A stretch of 64,000 nt of DNA. Origin: Anagrus nilaparvatae (taxonomy: Eukaryota; Arthropoda; Insecta; Hymenoptera; Mymaridae). The notes under the pieces were generated by a model that ran no database searches, was not told the origin of the DNA, and saw only the letters and a program-made list of their open reading frames with translations. Below, one piece after another: positions 22,201 to 34,307 of this stretch (positions are counted from its first letter, which is position 1; each line of letters starts with the position of its first letter). The stretch spans positions 9,116,501 through 9,180,500 of the forward strand of contig JAKSXM010000231.1 in the NCBI GenBank assembly GCA_022575985.1, in the 5' to 3' direction. The position numbers were made by a program, and so were the translations under genes.

Positions 22201-24241
22201 ATCCAGAAGCTAGACAATATTTATACCTGACATCCCAAATCATTATACCTTTAAAAAAGCCCCAAGTAGCAATAAAATGCAATGGGAAAAACGCCAGCAA
22301 AATTTCGATGTTATTGGAAGAATGTATTCCGTAAGTCCTACCCAAATTGAGCTATTCCTCTTAAGAGTATTGTTGTTGCATGTCAAAGGAGCAAAAAATT
22401 TTATAGATTTAAGAACTGTTGATGGAGTTATATATCCTACTTTTGTGGCTACCTGCTTAGCATTAGGGCTTATTGAAGATGATGAATAATGGCAAAAAGC
22501 TTTGCAAGAAGCAAGTCTTTGGATGATGCCAAAAAGCCTGAGACAATTGTTTGTCCGTATTTTAATTCATTTTCAACCCTTGCACCCAGAAGAACTATGG
22601 TCAGAATTTAAAAGTTCAATGGCTGAAGATTATGCTAAACAAGATTCATCTTTGATTGCAGAAAAAAAGGCATATGCAGATATTAGTCATATGTTAATTG
22701 CAGAAGGGCGATCATTATCTGATTTTCCGTCAATGGACCAAACAGTAGAAATTATTACTGAAAGTAGTGATGATTTATCACCCGAAGAGCATAAAAAAAA
22801 AGGCGAAGCTCAATATAATTTACTTAATGAAGAGCAAAAAGAATTTGTTGACATGGTTATAAAACCTGCACTAGAAAACAATTGCCCTAATCAACCACGT
22901 TATTTTTTCCTTGAAGGTCCAGGAGGGTCTGGAAAAACTTTTGTTTATTCCACAATTTATCATTTAATAAAATCTGAAAAAAAAGTAGTTTGTTCAATGG
23001 CTTACACAGGAATTGCAGCTATTCTATTTCCTGGAGGCAAAACTGCTCATAAAACATTCGGTATCCCCGTTCCAACTTATTCAGACTTGACATCAAATAT
23101 TAAAGTACAATCAAAGGAAGCTCAGTTGCTAAGAGAAACAGATGTTTTCATATTGGATGAAGCTCCTATGGCACCTAGATATACTTTAGAGATTGTAGAC
23201 AGAACTTTAAAAGATTTGATGAATAATAACTTACCTTTCGGTGGAAAAATAATGATTTTAAGTGGAGATTTTAGACAGTTGTTACCTGTAAAAATAGGAG
23301 GGACTCGAAGTGAAGTTGTAAATCTTTCAATAAAATATAGTCATTTATGGAAATATTTCAAACACTTTAACCTAACCAAAAATATGAGAGTGTTACCTGA
23401 CGAGATAGAATTTTCTAAATATTTACTTATAGGTAATGGTAGAGAAAAAAAAATTTATTTACGTGTAGGTAATGGAAGAGAAAATGACCTTGAGAATAAT
23501 ATGCAGCTGCCAGAAACATTTATTGCCACTCAAGACACGGGCTTAGAAGAATATGTTTATGGTGATATTATAAAAAATAAAAATTATGAAGAATTATCTC
23601 ATTGTGCAATATTGTCTGCAAGAAATATTGATGTTGACGAAATTAACAAGAATGTTGTTAATTTACTAGATGAGAGTACCGAGCATATTTACACTGGCAT
23701 TGATAGTGTGAAAAATTGTGACGATAATGGTGATATATCTGAAGCTATATTACCAGAATACTTAAACTCATTATCTCCCATTTGTTTACCACCCTATGAA
23801 CTCAGACTTCGACAGAACTCTATAGTTATGTTAATTCGAAATATCAGTATTAAGGAAGGCTTGTGAAATGGAACACGTCTTAGAATTCTTGATTTTTCAA
23901 ATCATTTACTAAAATGTGAAATCTTAACAGGAGATAGAGCTAAAGAAATTATTTTTCTGAATCGTGTCACTTTGTACTGCGAAAATGATTATCCTTTCAC
24001 GTTTAAAAGACGCCAGTTTCCCATAAGGTTGGCTTTTGCTATGACTATAAATAAATCACAGGGCCAGACATTTAAAAAAATTGGTATAGATTTCCGTAAA
24101 GACATTTTTGCACATGGTCAACTTTACGTTGCTTTATCTAAAGTTAAATCACAAGAAGGATTAAAAGTTTTTTTAAATAAAAGTGACAATCATTCCAACA
24201 GAAATGTGAAAAATTACGTATTTACAGAAATGTATACATAA
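19258..24241 (+). pseudogene. Helitron Rep/helicase polyprotein, inactivated
   Basis: Helitrons move by rolling-circle replication using a HUH nuclease fused to a Pif1-type helicase. From 19258: a charged N-terminus (SEEEEKLRKTRNALAQKRR), a Cys-pair segment (VQCIYCGALH), the Helitron-like N domain (about 20600-21600), and the Rep site with HUH motif GLPHIHLLI (about 21500) and two-tyrosine motif KYIHKYIYKGHD (about 21900). The helicase follows: Walker A GPGGSGKT (about 22920), LDEAPM, GDFRQLLPV, and the C-terminal TINKSQGQT and YVALSKVKS motifs. Damage: a 650-bp foldback at 19557, in-frame stops at 19264, 20362, 21106, 22487 and 23864, and frame changes near 21120 and 22300. A tandem duplication (IGNGREK then VGNGREN) lies in the helicase. 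Catalytic residues remain readable, but the copy is dead. Confidence 0.9.
19557..20206. mobile_element. TTAA-flanked foldback element inserted in the Helitron ORF
   Basis: 650 bp, nearly all inverted repeat: GGTAGGGTGCTACTTGTCGC at the left end faces GCGACAAGTAGCACCCTACC at the right, with arms of ~300 bp around an AT-rich centre (about 19850-19930). TTAA flanks both sides (19553-19556 and 20207-20210). Removing the element plus one TTAA leaves the Helitron frame unbroken across the site (SF before, NDCC after), so the TTAA is a real target duplication. Foldback length plus TTAA (654) is a multiple of three, but the insert carries stops. Confidence 0.88.
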
Positions 24242-24488
24242 AAAACCATTGTAAGGAATCAACATAAATTTTCCCACCATTTTAACGGTATCAGACTTTT
24301 TTTTTATGAACTTTGAATTTGAATGCCAACTTTAAAATATCATTCTTTTTTGTTATTCTTTATGTTATTTATTTCACAAAGTACTTTATGTCTCCAGCTT
24401 AACTTAATAAGAGTTATATGGAAATTGATTCACAAAATGTTTTTTTCAATTTAATTTTAAATGATGAATGAATTTGAATGACTAATGA

Positions 24489-24540
24489 CCTGAGGGGGTT
24501 GGCGCGATTTAGCGCGCAGGGGGCTTGCCCCCTCTCGTAC
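24489..24540 (+). terminator. candidate Helitron 3'-terminal hairpins
   Basis: Two GC-rich stems sit in AT-rich DNA ~250 bases after the helicase: GCGCG(ATTTA)-type at 24502-24516 and AGGGGGC-TT-GCCCCCT at 24518-24533, followed by CTCGTAC. A hairpin just inside the end is the Helitron hallmark. The expected CTRR end is not perfect here (CTCG), so the exact boundary is unsure. Confidence 0.5.
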
Positions 24541-24599
24541 AAAACAATAAATAATTTTTAAAAATAAATTAAACCGTCTTTTTTTAATAAGCTAATTCT

Positions 24600-25207
24600 T
24601 TATTGATCGAGTTTGATGATCAAGTTTTCTGATCAAGCTTGTAGCTCAAGTTTTGTGATCAAGCTGATTATTAGGTTTGATGATAAAGCTTGATGATCAA
24701 GGGTGCTTTTCAAGTTTGATGATCAAACTTGCTGATCAAGGTTGATGATCAAGCTTGCTGATCAAGTTTGATGATCAAGTTTGCTGATCGAGTTTGATGT
24801 TCAAGCTTGTAGCTAAAGTTTGATGATCAAGTTTGATGATCAAGCTTGCTGATCAAGTTTGGTGATCAAGCTTGTAGCTCAAGTTTGGTGATCAAGTGTG
24901 ATGATCAAGTTTGTTGATCAAATTTAATGATCAAGTTTGCTGATCAAGTTTGGTGATCAAGATTGCTGATCAAGTTTGATGATCAAGTTTGGTGATCAAG
25001 TTTGATGATCCAGCTAGGAGATTAAGCTTGGTAATCAAGGTTGCTGATCAAGTTTGACGATCTAGTTTGATGATTCAGCTTTCAAATCAAGCTTGGTGAT
25101 GAAGCTTGATGATCAAGCTTGCAGATCAAGTTTGATAATCCAGGCTGCTGATTAGATTTGATGCTCAAACTTGCTGATCTAGTTTGATGATCAAATTTGA
25201 TGATCAT
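24600..25207. repeat. 13-bp minisatellite (TTGMTGATCAAGY)n
   Basis: About 45 units of a 13-base motif, mostly alternating TTGATGATCAAGY and TTGCTGATCAAGT to make a 26-bp period. Each unit is close to a self-complementary TTGATCATCAA core and holds a GATC site. It follows the Helitron end directly. Confidence 0.88.
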
Positions 25208-25419
25208 TACTCAAATTATAATTAAAAAGTAGCAATTTTCCAACCATCACTCTATTAAGCTTATTTTATTTATTTTTTTCACATTTTAAATAGCTAAAAA
25301 CAATAAAATTTGTTTTTTTTTAGTTTTTTTCTGTATGCGCAGCAATATAATTTTACTTTGTCTATACGAGAAAATAATGATATACAAATTGATACCACAA
25401 TCTTGATGTATAAATCGAA

Positions 25420-27285
25420 CTCTGGGGATGAAAATGGACTGTAGGGGTAAGAAATGGGTTCAGTATAATAGGATAAATACTGCCATTAAAATTCGTCCTT
25501 CTCTAATTAAATCTTATAATGTAGCTTTTGGACTAAAATTAATCTTTGATTCCTATGTTGGATCAATTTTTAGCCAATTCATTTTTGCCAAATCAGGTCT
25601 AATGGATCCTTGGGTGGCTGATTTTTTTATGTTTGTATTTATTTTATATTTTTAGACCCATTTTTTATCACTAGAGTACATTTTTATCTCTTGGGATCAA
25701 TTTGTACATCAAGCTTTCATTTTTACCAGGTTGGGCCCAATAGGCCTTAGGATGGCTGAGTATCCATTAATATTTATTTTATCATTCTCCACCCATTTTT
25801 TACGCCAACAGTCCATTTTCGTTCCTAGGAATCAATTTATACATCAGGCTTTTATTTTTACCCGGTTGAGCCCAAGAGGCGCCTGGATGGCCGATTTTAT
25901 CAGTTGGTATTTATTTTATTAAGCTGGAGCGATTTCTTACCTCTATAGTCGATTTTCGTACCTGGGGATCAATTTATAAATTAGGATTTCATTTAATTTT
26001 CCCGATTGGGTCCACTAGGCCCCGGGATAGCTGATTCTCTTTGTTGGTCTTAAATTGTCAATTTATGCAATAGAATTTCATTTTTACCCGATTGGGCCTA
26101 ATGGGCCCCGGGATAGCTGATTCTACCCATTGGTATTTATTTTGTCATTCTCGACCCATTTTTTACCCCAGCAGTCCATTTTCGACCCTAGGAATCATTA
26201 TATATGTTACCGTTAGAGTCCGCTCTCCCGATAAAGTTAACATTAACCAGTTAAAGTTAACTTTAGCGAAGCGTTTTCGTTAAAGTCCATGAAGACGATT
26301 AAAATGAATAAAAATATAACATTAGCGGCATCATGTTCGTTAAAGTTAACTTTAACCAATCCTTGTTAGTTAAAGTCCATGAAAGCGGTTTCATATAAGA
26401 GTTCGAGTTTGTATTATATATTATATACGACTCTCGCTATAAGGTACTCTCAGGGCTTAGGTTAGGCTCATAAAGATATTGTGAAACATCTCTATGGTTA
26501 GGCTACTCTTTTAAAAATGCATTTCTTAGGATCAGTAACCAATCCTAGTTATAAGACACCCCAAGGGTTAGGTTAGGCTATTTTTTTTTAAAGGCATTGT
26601 CACAGTATTGTTTACAAATTTGCGAATGGGTTCTTAAGCCCACCTTGCCCTAATTCTAGGGAATGCCTTACTGCGTGAAAATGCCTTTAAAAAAAAAATA
26701 GCCTAACCTAACCCTAGGGGCGTGTTATAACTAGGATTGATTACTGGTCCCAAGAAATGCATTTTTAAAAAAGTAGCCTAACCTAAATCCTTGGATGCCT
26801 TATAGCCAGAGTCGTATATAATATATTATAATACAAATTTCTTTTAATATGCTAAACCGCTTTCATGGACTTTAACTGACAAGGATTGGTTAAAGTTAAC
26901 TTTATCGTATACACACCCGTTAATGTTGTATTTTTATTCATTTTAATCGTCTTCGTGGACTTTAACGAAAACGCTTCGCTAAAGTTAACTTTAACTGGTT
27001 AATGTTAACATTATCGGGAGAGCGGACTTTAACGGTAACATATACATCAGAATTTCTTTTTTACCAGATAGGGTCCCTGGGCCCCTGGATAGCCGAATTT
27101 ATCTGGTAGTATTTATCCTATCAAGCTGGAACAATTTTTCACCCTTGTAGTCCATTTTCATCCCTGGGGTTCTATTTATATATCAGGCTTTCATTTTTTT
27201 CGACTGGGCCCAATAGGCCCCAAAGGGCTATTTTGTTCCTCTGAGTAGCGAATAAATCCCCTTACCATGTTATGTATCCCTAGGG
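25420..27285. repeat. ~135-140-bp tandem repeat array, interrupted
   Basis: Units containing GGGCCCAATAGGCC-like, TGGCTGATT, CCATTTTCGTTCCTAGGAAT and CAATTTATACATCAGGCTTT recur at about 25734, 25869, 26009 and 26095 (the last shortened), then at 27072 and 27205 after an inserted foldback. The first block (25420-25500) is a unit in opposite orientation (GGGGATGAAAATGGACTGTA). Short ORFs here are repeat translations without family resemblance. Confidence 0.75.
26202..27043. mobile_element. foldback element (~840 bp) inside the tandem array
   Basis: Near-complete palindrome: ATATGTTACCGTTAGAGTCC at the left faces GGACTTTAACGGTAACATAT at the right, and the arms continue through AAAGTTAACATTAACCAG and a GGTTAGGCTA segment to a centre near 26610. 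It splits one ~140-bp repeat unit (GGAATCATTATAT / ACATCAGAATTTC). The flanks are AT-alternating, so the target duplication (ATAT or TA) is ambiguous. Confidence 0.8.
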
Positions 27286-28920
27286 CCCATTTCTTAAGTG
27301 CTAATTAGTGATTTGTTTAAAAAAAAAAAAAAATTTCTGTATACAGTGCCTGTATTCCGTGAAAAACTGTATACAGGGCGGTATACAGTGGCTTTGAACG
27401 GGGGTAAAATCAATACTGACGCTTTATTTAAATTGATGTCATAATTTTAATTTAATCAATTATTAAATTATTAATTACTTAATTTTATTTACACTAATAC
27501 AAGTTAAACCATATTTTTTTAACATTTATTTTTAAATCTATTTTTTAATATTTATTATTTTTTTGTAAATTTAAGAAACTAATTATGAGGAAGAAAATAT
27601 TTCTAGTTTTATTTAAAAATTACGCAGCCTAAAAATTATCTAATGTATATAAAAATAAAACTTTTTTATTTTACAAGTGGCACTTAATTCTTTCTCTTTC
27701 ATTTTAAAAGATGTAAATCAAAATGCATATTTTGGTAACCAATTTTTATTTAACGTACAAAAATTTTTCAGAACTAATTTGAGTTACACTGCCAAATAAT
27801 TCCTAGATAAATCTCCGAAAATACCTTCCTGATCCATTTTTCTTGATCCAAAGAAGCTAACATAGCACGTATTATTCAAAAAAAAATTTTATTAAAATAA
27901 CAATACATTTTTATCTTAAGATAAAATGAAAATTATTACCAATACTCTTGTCTCCAGCTTTTGGATCGTTTAATGCGTCATAACCAACAATCATAAGTCT
28001 ATCTAAAAAAGGATGTATTGAAACGCTCCATGATAGGCCTCAAGTTTTACAGTTTAAATATATAATAACTATCTTTGTAACGATTGACTTTTGCATATTA
28101 GGTTTTGGATTTTCAATGGACCGCTTGAAAATTACTTGAGATGGAATAGAACGATAACAACATAGCTTCTAATTCCCCTTTTATACGTTGATAGCTTATT
28201 TTTTAGAAATGCAAACTTCTATTAATTGAGAATTACATTTGTTGGTGATTTCAGAAGATAAGGCAGTAGCAAAAGTAAAGTTTCAATCATAGCATAAAAA
28301 AATAATTGGAGAAAAAATATTCTGTCCTTGTTTCACTTTCACTTTAAATATTTCATCGTTTTTCTGTCTTTGTCGCTCTTGCAAAGAACATTACTTTTTC
28401 GATAATAATATGAAGCACACATTGAAAAATTTACATCAGGTGTTTAAATAAATGATATTATTCATTCAAACTATTAATAGCAAAAATTAAAAAATTTAAA
28501 ATGTTTCCTTTTTCATTTTAAGCAGTTTATAAAAATTTTCAAATAATGCTGTTTTTAATTTTTATTTTAAAATAATTTAGAAATAAAGTTACAATAAAAA
28601 ATAAACTGCACAAATTAATAACCAACTTTGATGTTTTTATTTTGACTAGTTGCGTAATCAGCTGTTTTGCGCGCCGGAAATAGCAGAAACTATAGAAAAT
28701 ATTAAAACAATAACTTAACAACGCAGCATAACTAAATTGAATTTTTTTTTTAACGTATGTCAGTGACGTTGGAAGTCAAGTTATTTTAGATAGCCACGCG
28801 CTTGATTCTGAAGTAATATTACTATATTCTAGCAGATTCTAGTGACTGAGTAAATATTTATGGATGTACTTCAATATATTACAAAAAATGTATAATAATA
28901 GTAATATGGTATATTATAAA
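27286..28920. other. AT-rich spacer
   Basis: No gene recognised. CTGTATACAG occurs twice near 27335-27380 as part of a small inverted/direct repeat. The rest is AT-rich sequence without order that I can see. Confidence 0.45.
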
Positions 28921-29490
28921 TGGGCCAATATTTGTGAAGTGTATACAGTTTGGATTTTCGAGTCTCAGAATGTACTCCAAAGTATGTTTGGTCGAAAGCA
29001 TATATAAAAAAAAATAATTTTCCCCAATTTTTAGCTTTTTAGATCCAATCCGCTATTTTTTACAGCGATTTTTGTTTTTTTCAATTTTTTGAAATTTTTA
29101 ATTTTTGAGAAATTTATGTTCATTAATTTTTCTCGCAAACGCGCACTTTACAATAAAATTTTTTTTTCTTATAGTACCCCATAGCAAATTTCCCGTAGAA
29201 TTCGATTCTGGGGTCCAAATTTTTTTTTGAACTGCGCATGCGCGAGAAAATCAACTTTCTTACTTTGATTTTTCTAGCTTATATGCCTCAGCTGCAGACA
29301 GCTCAATTTTCATCCTGTTGGTCTCAAATTGTATGTTTTTTCATATACTTTCAGAATATGAAATCATTTTTTTGGGTAAATTTATTTTAAAAGCACTAAA
29401 ATTGAAAAATAGCGATTTTTAAAAAATCATTTTTCACAAATTTTGAATTTCCCGCCAAGTCACGTAACCAAATGAAAATCTTACTGAAAA
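28921..29490 (+). repeat. dispersed repeat family, copy 1
   Basis: Recognised by CCAATATTTGTGAAGTGTAT, TGTACTCCAAAGTATGTTTG, TTCTCGCAAACGCGCACTTT, CCCGTAGAATTCGATTCTGG, CTGCGCATGCGCGAGAAAAT and GCCAAGTCACGT. The same order recurs at 40612-41055 and, reversed, at 48105-48552, and in diverged form at 54465-55010. Non-coding; probably a MITE or part of a larger element. Confidence 0.8.
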
Positions 29491-29910
29491 TTTGGATTCA
29501 GCGGAAAATTTTATACCAATCAAATTTTATTACCAAATTATTTAAATCTTCCCAGTAAAAATTTTTGTATTCTTTGCTGCTTTTTTTTACCAGAGTCTTC
29601 GAAATATAAAAATAATTACTTCTAAAGCATTATAGATGGATTTTTGAGTTAATATATCTTTAATATAGTTAAATTTTTAAGAAAAATCAAATAATAAAAA
29701 TTTCCAAGCCAAAAAAATAATAGTTTTGTAATTTTGAACCATGTTTTTTTGTTTTTTTTTTTTTAATATTTAAAATCTTCTGGGAGCTAAAAAAGGATGG
29801 GACAAGGCTTAAAATGATAGAACCCATTTTTTTTTTGATCTTTCAATAGTTTAAACATTGAAAAAAAATCATATTTAGCGGCGTGCATAACAAAAAAATT
29901 TAGAAAAAAA

Positions 29911-30438
29911 ATGAAGCATCTAAGAAACATACTTTCTGTAGAAATGCTCATATGTTCATTATACACTACAGAAACCTCAAACATCTTAAGCAATGTCACA
30001 AAGAAATATAATATACGTATAGGTTTTAGGACTAAAAACAAAATAAAAAAGCATCTTAATTTCAACAATAACAAAAAGAAAAATAAAAAAGATTTTATTA
30101 ATAAAGCAGGTGTATACAAAATCAATTGTCTTTACTGCGATAAATATTACATCGGCCAAACAGGTCGTAGTTTTTCTAAAAGATTTGTTGAACATAAGCC
30201 TAAAATAACATCAGACCTCAGTAAAAATACCAATTTTGGACTACACCTGATCAATGAAAATCATGATTGTAAGGACATTTATAAACATCTTACACCTATA
30301 CATTTTTGTAATAAAGGAAAATATATGGATACTTTAGAAGAATTCGAAATATATAAAAATGCAAAATTAGACAAAGACAACATGCTCAACGATAAATTAA
30401 TTTTCAACAAAAACATTCTATACGACAAACTATTATGA
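29911..30438 (+). pseudogene. Penelope-like retroelement C-terminus with GIY-YIG endonuclease
   Basis: A 175-codon open frame ends at 30438. It begins in the linker typical of Penelope-like elements (TSNILSNVTKKYNIRIGFRT, then a Lys/Asn-rich stretch). It then carries a GIY-YIG nuclease domain: GVYKINCLYCDKYYIGQTGR, with GVY and YIG signatures and an intervening CX2C, followed by SFSKRFVEHK, LINENH, and a Glu in LEEFEIYKN. In Penelope-like elements this domain follows the reverse transcriptase and makes the cut that primes copying. No reverse transcriptase is recognisable upstream (29500-29900), so only the 3' end was copied or survived. The domain itself looks undamaged. Confidence 0.78.
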
Positions 30439-31023
30439 TTTTTAAAACTCCATATATTTTCCTTTAAATTTAAAATACCTTTAAAACAGGTTTTTTCAAT
30501 AATTATATAATTTAAATCATTTACACACACATATCAATGTATTTATTGTATCATTATTTATTAAATATGTTATTATTATTCTCAAATTATACACGTTATA
30601 CCTCATAATATTATTTACAAAATTTAGTATTAATAAGTTGCCCACTGTTAAATGGACAATATCATTATATTCAGAAAAAAAAAATATATTTTTTAGTCAG
30701 AAACTTCCTATTAGAACCCTTTTTACAAGCAATAATAATTTTTAAACGAAAAAATAGAATAATTTTTTTTTTCTCGAAATTCAGTTTTTAAAAACCCCCA
30801 AAATAGACGTTTTTGAGCTTTTTTCAAAACTATTTCAAAGCTTTTTTCACCTTAGGTAAATGTACTTTACAGAAATCCGTCGAAAACTCGTCGTCGCAAC
30901 GCATCTTGGGTTGGTGCCAGAACCGTGAGAACGGAGAACCGTGTCCAGACTTCAATGACATGACTTATTAGACTTATTACTTTGATTCAATGCTTTGTGC
31001 TATTGATATATTTACGAAATATA
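30439..31023. other. AT-rich spacer
   Basis: Likely 3' part of the Penelope-like remnant followed by unassigned sequence. A GC-richer patch at about 30880-30960 (GTCGTCGCAACGCATCTTGG, AGAACGGAGAACCG) is not recognised. Confidence 0.4.
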
Positions 31024-31526
31024 CCCGTCAGTCGCAATGCTCCATCACCTATTCTCACAGCGCTAAAGTCAATAAACCAAATGCCCATTTTTGTACCAAA
31101 ATGACCAATTTTTAAATTGCTGCCAAATTTGCCATTTTCAATAAAAATAGGTCTTGTAGTTCTCAAAAGTTTTGTACAAGTTTCATGCTTCCAAAAATTT
31201 TTTACTTGTTCTGTTAGTTTTAGATGTTTCTGAGATATCACTCCACAAAGTTAGTGATAAAATACGATTTTTTTTTTAAACTTTAAATTGAGACTCTGTT
31301 TTTAAATTATCATATCTGCTAAATGAGTAATCAAAAGGAAACGAGTAAAAAATTTTTCGAAATTTAGAACTAATACAAAACTTTTGAGACCTAGAAGACC
31401 TATTTTTATTGAAAACTGCAATTTTGGCAGCAATTTAAAAATTGGTCATTTTGGTCAAAAAATGGGCATTTGGTTTATTGACTTTAGCGCTGTGAGAATA
31501 GGTGATGGAGCATTGCGACTGACGGG
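31024..31526. mobile_element. foldback element (~500 bp)
   Basis: CCCGTCAGTCGCAATGCTCC at 31024 faces GGAGCATTGCGACTGACGGG at the right end. The ~170-bp arms include TCACAGCGCTAAAGTCAATA and AATTTTTAAATTGCTGCC. A diverged half-copy lies in the decarboxylase intron at about 62500-62620. Two apparent ORFs (75 and 84 codons) are the same arm read twice and are not genes. Confidence 0.75.
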
Positions 31527-31774
31527 AGTTAAAAGATGGTACTTATACGGAAAAAATGAGACCCAACCGGAAGTATTTTGGTTAATTTTTGAGGTTACAG
31601 CGTCATTTTGAAAATTGTCTAAAAATCCTATTTTATAACATTAAGCCCTGCGTTTCTAAGCCCAGAAGGCGCGTTGAAATAAACAGAGGGTATATTGGGT
31701 GTTTTTGCAACATATTAAAGTCATCCATAATAATAGATTGTAATTTGGCGATTCAAAGGTTCCGATCTCCCCTT

Positions 31775-31911
31775 GTAAGTAAAAATAATATAAAACCATA
31801 TTCAAAATTTTATAAAAATAGTATATTAAACTTGTAATTTATTTGTAAATAATTTGTATTTAAATTTGCATAATAAAATTTGAACTTGGTTTTATATTAT
31901 TTTTACTTAGA
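31775..31911. mobile_element. small inverted-repeat element (~137 bp)
   Basis: AAGTAAAAATAATATAAAAC (from 31776) faces GTTTTATATTATTTTTACTT near 31890-31909. The interior is AT-rich. MITE-like. Confidence 0.55.
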
Positions 31912-33527
31912 CTGATCTATTTAGCTAAATTAGTTAATTGATAATAAATTTGAATTTATTATATTAATTTAAAATAAATTTTAAATATCGTAGAAAATAA
32001 AAAAATTCTTTAACAAAAAAAAAGTAATAATAATTTATAAAATTAAAAATAATTTATAAAAAATATTATATTTTTTCGTTTTATGAATACTGAAATTCCT
32101 TGAATTTGTCTCCAGGATTCTTATTTTTACCGCAAATCATCTAAAAAATTAGTGCCGTATCAAGTAATCCCAATTGCGACATTAAAATTTGATCATATTT
32201 TTCAGATATTTCACTTTTTAACCAAATTTTAAAAAATTTAATTTTTCCGAAAAATAGTAAAAATTTTTTTATTTTAACTTTATTTTAACACCAGTTTTAT
32301 GTAATTTCGTTGATTGGTTCGAGCATCATGATGAAACCCAGAGAAACACAGGCACACAAATAAATTACTAAAAATACGAGACTGTCGCCTGTTATCAGTG
32401 AAATTGATAAATTAAGCATTTCATCAACTTTCTTAATCATGGAATCGATTTTGGTTTGATTATAGAATATATTTTTCTGGTATATAAATATAAAAAAAGT
32501 TTTAAATTTTTGGAATAATACATACCAGAATAATAACCCAAATTCATATTTATAGGATAAAATTAAGGCACTGCTTTTAATAGTCTTTATTTCTAGACTA
32601 TTTAAACTATGAGAAAAAGAAATTCAATGTTTGATTGTTATATTTTTTCGGGAAATATAAATAAAACAGGATAGTATTGGTTAATTAAAAAATCTATAAT
32701 TATATGCTTGAAAACCTAAAATTCTATAGGTATCGATAACTCCTAAAATACGTATTTATTGATTTCTCGATAAAGGCAGCAGTTCCAATTTTCTCCCGGA
32801 TGTTTTCATCATCTAAAAAGTATTAAAAATGAGTGGAATTAATCCGTTTTTGTCATCACTTTAGTTCGGATAAATATTTGTTCAGGACAGGTGTGCAAAA
32901 ACATTCAAAAATAGTTAGTTTAGGTAGTAGGCTTAAGTAGTAGGTTTTGAGAAGCAACATATCAAAACTAAAAATTGGCATTTTGTGGTGATTTCTGATA
33001 TGGAATGACTCATATATTAAAGCTTGGTTTTACCAAAATCTTCCTTAAAAACCGTTTAAAATGATACCTGAAAATAATCTATATATTTTTTAAAAGGCGT
33101 AGACACTGTGATCTCAAAGTTTACTATATTTTAACTTTAAAGGCTATTAAAAGTGGAAAAATGCAATAATATTGTAAAAAGGTGTTAATTTTAATAGAGC
33201 GAAACTATACCTTATAGGATGCAAAAATCGATACCTTGTGGACACGATATATCAACAACGATCAATGGGATTGCATTCATGTCTTAAAACTAAGCTTTTT
33301 CCATTGTTTTTATGGTCTGTATAATTTTTCAGCCCAAATGGATTATTTTAAAGGCATGTTTATTCTTGTATTTTTGCTTCACATGGGTGAAAACCGACAT
33401 GAAGATCAGCAATACAATAAATTTCATAGCCTTTTCAAAAACTTTGCATCGGTGAAATATCATAAAAATTTAAAATAAAACAAGATATATTTTTATTAAT
33501 CATTAAACAATTCAAATTTTATTGAAT
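31912..33527. other. AT-rich spacer
   Basis: No coding, RNA gene or ordered repeat recognised. One 80-codon open frame at 33236-33478 has no family resemblance and an ordinary local base composition, so it is not called. Confidence 0.4.
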
Positions 33528-34130
33528 TAAACGTTTAACACCAAAGAGCTTATCTACATGTCGATTTGTTTTTATACAATAAATTAATTTTAAAACAAAA
33601 ATTAATACTTCTAAAAATGTATCCCTATGTAAAAAATCTCAATTCTCAGAAGCTGAAATCAAACTTGCGATAAAATCAACCATAAACTTAATTTTTCGGG
33701 TCAAAATTGGCCACTAAAAAAAATCGACACGTTACTTATTAGCATTGTAAATAACATTAAAAAAAGGTTTATTTAATGAAAAATCATTAAATTTTCATCT
33801 CTTGTGAGTTTAAGGACATAGTTTTTGCATGCAAGATTTTTTTTGAATTTCAAAATGACGGAATGAAAATTGCAAAAAAATTCGTTGTTTTTAGTAATTT
33901 ATTTTGCAATTTTCGATCTGCCATTTTGTAATTAAAAAAAAGTTTTGTAAGTGGCCAACTTTGACCCGAAATATTAAGTTTCGGATTTGATTTTATCGTG
34001 AATTTGACTTCAAATTCTGAAAATTGAGACATAGGGATATATTTCTACTAATAAAAAATTTGGTTTTAAAATTAATAGTATTCAAAAAGAAATCAAAACA
34101 CATATAAGGTCTTGGGTGTTAAACGGTTAA
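33528..34130. mobile_element. diverged foldback element (~600 bp)
   Basis: AAACGTTTAACACCAAAGAG faces CTTGGGTGTTAAACGGTTAA, and inner matches include TCAAAATTGGCCACT against AGTGGCCAACTTTGA. The arms have drifted far more than in the other foldbacks, so it is older. Confidence 0.65.
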
Positions 34131-34307
34131 CCTTAATGTAATTCTATAAAATGATAGCGTTAAATATTTTATGCAAATAAAAAATATTTAATATTAAGAC
34201 TATACTATTTGGGACTAAACCTAGTGCAACGAAAATAAAATTGCATCCATATATGCATTAGGTGCGTAATTCTATTATCATTGAATTGTATCATTTTTAT
34301 GCATTGG

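Noticed and set aside
24600..25207. Possible CRISPR array
   Set aside because: The repeat is a continuous 13-bp minisatellite without unique spacers, in a eukaryotic genome.
30987..31611. Two open frames encoding the same peptide on opposite strands
   Set aside because: They are the two arms of one foldback element, not a gene pair.
33236..33478. 80-codon open frame in the giant structure
   Set aside because: No motif, no repeat-family link, and length expected by chance in this amount of sequence.
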